From JBJXHB01 sp046160725 (GTDB lineage Bacteria > Pseudomonadota > Gammaproteobacteria > Burkholderiales > Burkholderiaceae_C), in NCBI GenBank assembly GCA_046160725.1, contig JBJXHB010000445.1, positions 1 through 5,511 on the forward strand: a DNA stretch of 5,511 bases, written 5' to 3'. Position numbers and translations under genes: made by a program. The notes beneath the pieces were generated by a model that was not told the DNA's origin, made no database searches, and worked only from the letters and a program-made list of their open reading frames with translations. Of the stretch, positions 5,496 to 5,511 are shown piece by piece (within the stretch, counting starts at the first letter, position 1; every line of letters begins with the position of its first letter).

Positions 5496-5511
5496 GTGGC
5501 CTGGCCGCGGA

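Larger units (their letters stand above)
5424..5511 (-). other. Upstream edge region: possible 3' end of a preceding gene
   Basis: All three minus-strand frames are open from the window edge into or near the cobS start. One frame gives a 29-residue tail ending in a TGA that overlaps the cobS start as TTGA (stop at 5422-5420); it ends in LTSKDTD and has high G/C in third positions. A second frame gives a 23-residue Ala/Arg/Pro-rich tail ending at TGA 5442-5440, a plausible basic C-terminus. The third is in phase with cobS and has no start codon. Either of the first two could be the end of an upstream gene in the same operon; the fragment is too short to choose or to identify a product. No promoter with recognisable -35 and -10 boxes is visible here. 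Confidence 0.3.

Noticed and set aside
1..5511. tRNA or rRNA genes, CRISPR arrays, insertion sequences, attachment sites, or a cobalamin or thiamine riboswitch
   Set aside because: Nothing of this kind was seen. Coding sequence fills almost the whole window, gaps are at most 88 bases, and no direct-repeat array, transposase or conserved riboswitch core was visible by eye.

Overview
The window is very GC-rich, with G/C dominating third codon positions, and is densely coded. The gene families (an aerobic-type cobaltochelatase CobS/CobT pair, a De Ley-Doudoroff galactonate pair, an MTH1187-type thiamine-binding protein and a nucleoside hydrolase) together with the base composition suggest a free-living proteobacterium. 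My best guess is a betaproteobacterium of the order Burkholderiales, but this is inference from composition and gene content, not from a marker gene.

Layout. At the left edge, on the plus strand, lies the 3' part of an inosine-uridine-type nucleoside hydrolase (1-696). Everything else reads on the minus strand. In transcription order from the right edge it is: an unresolved 88-base upstream stretch, cobS (5423-4443), cobT (4446-2707, ATGA overlap with cobS), a small thiamine-binding protein (2669-2361), dgoK (2306-1392) and dgoA (1333-722). The nucleoside hydrolase and dgoA converge tail to tail with a 25-base gap. The gaps within the minus-strand series are -4, 37, 54 and 58 bases, so all five genes could share one transcript, but only the cobS-cobT junction shows direct evidence of coupling.

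How the genes work together. CobS (AAA+ ATPase) and CobT (von Willebrand A/MIDAS protein) form the ATPase half of the aerobic cobaltochelatase, which drives cobalt insertion into hydrogenobyrinic a,c-diamide by CobN. CobN is not in the window. DgoK and DgoA catalyse consecutive steps: phosphorylation of 2-dehydro-3-deoxy-D-galactonate, then aldol cleavage of the 6-phosphate to pyruvate and glyceraldehyde 3-phosphate. The thiamine-binding protein sits between the two modules, and its link to either is unproven.

I found no mobile element, CRISPR array, RNA gene or riboswitch, and no evidence for a wholly new system. The points worth a second look are a GC hairpin abutting the cobT start codon, the contrast between a conventional CobS and a divergent CobT N-terminal half, the TTG start of cobS with a possible overlapping upstream gene, and the joining of cofactor and sugar-acid genes in one directional block.
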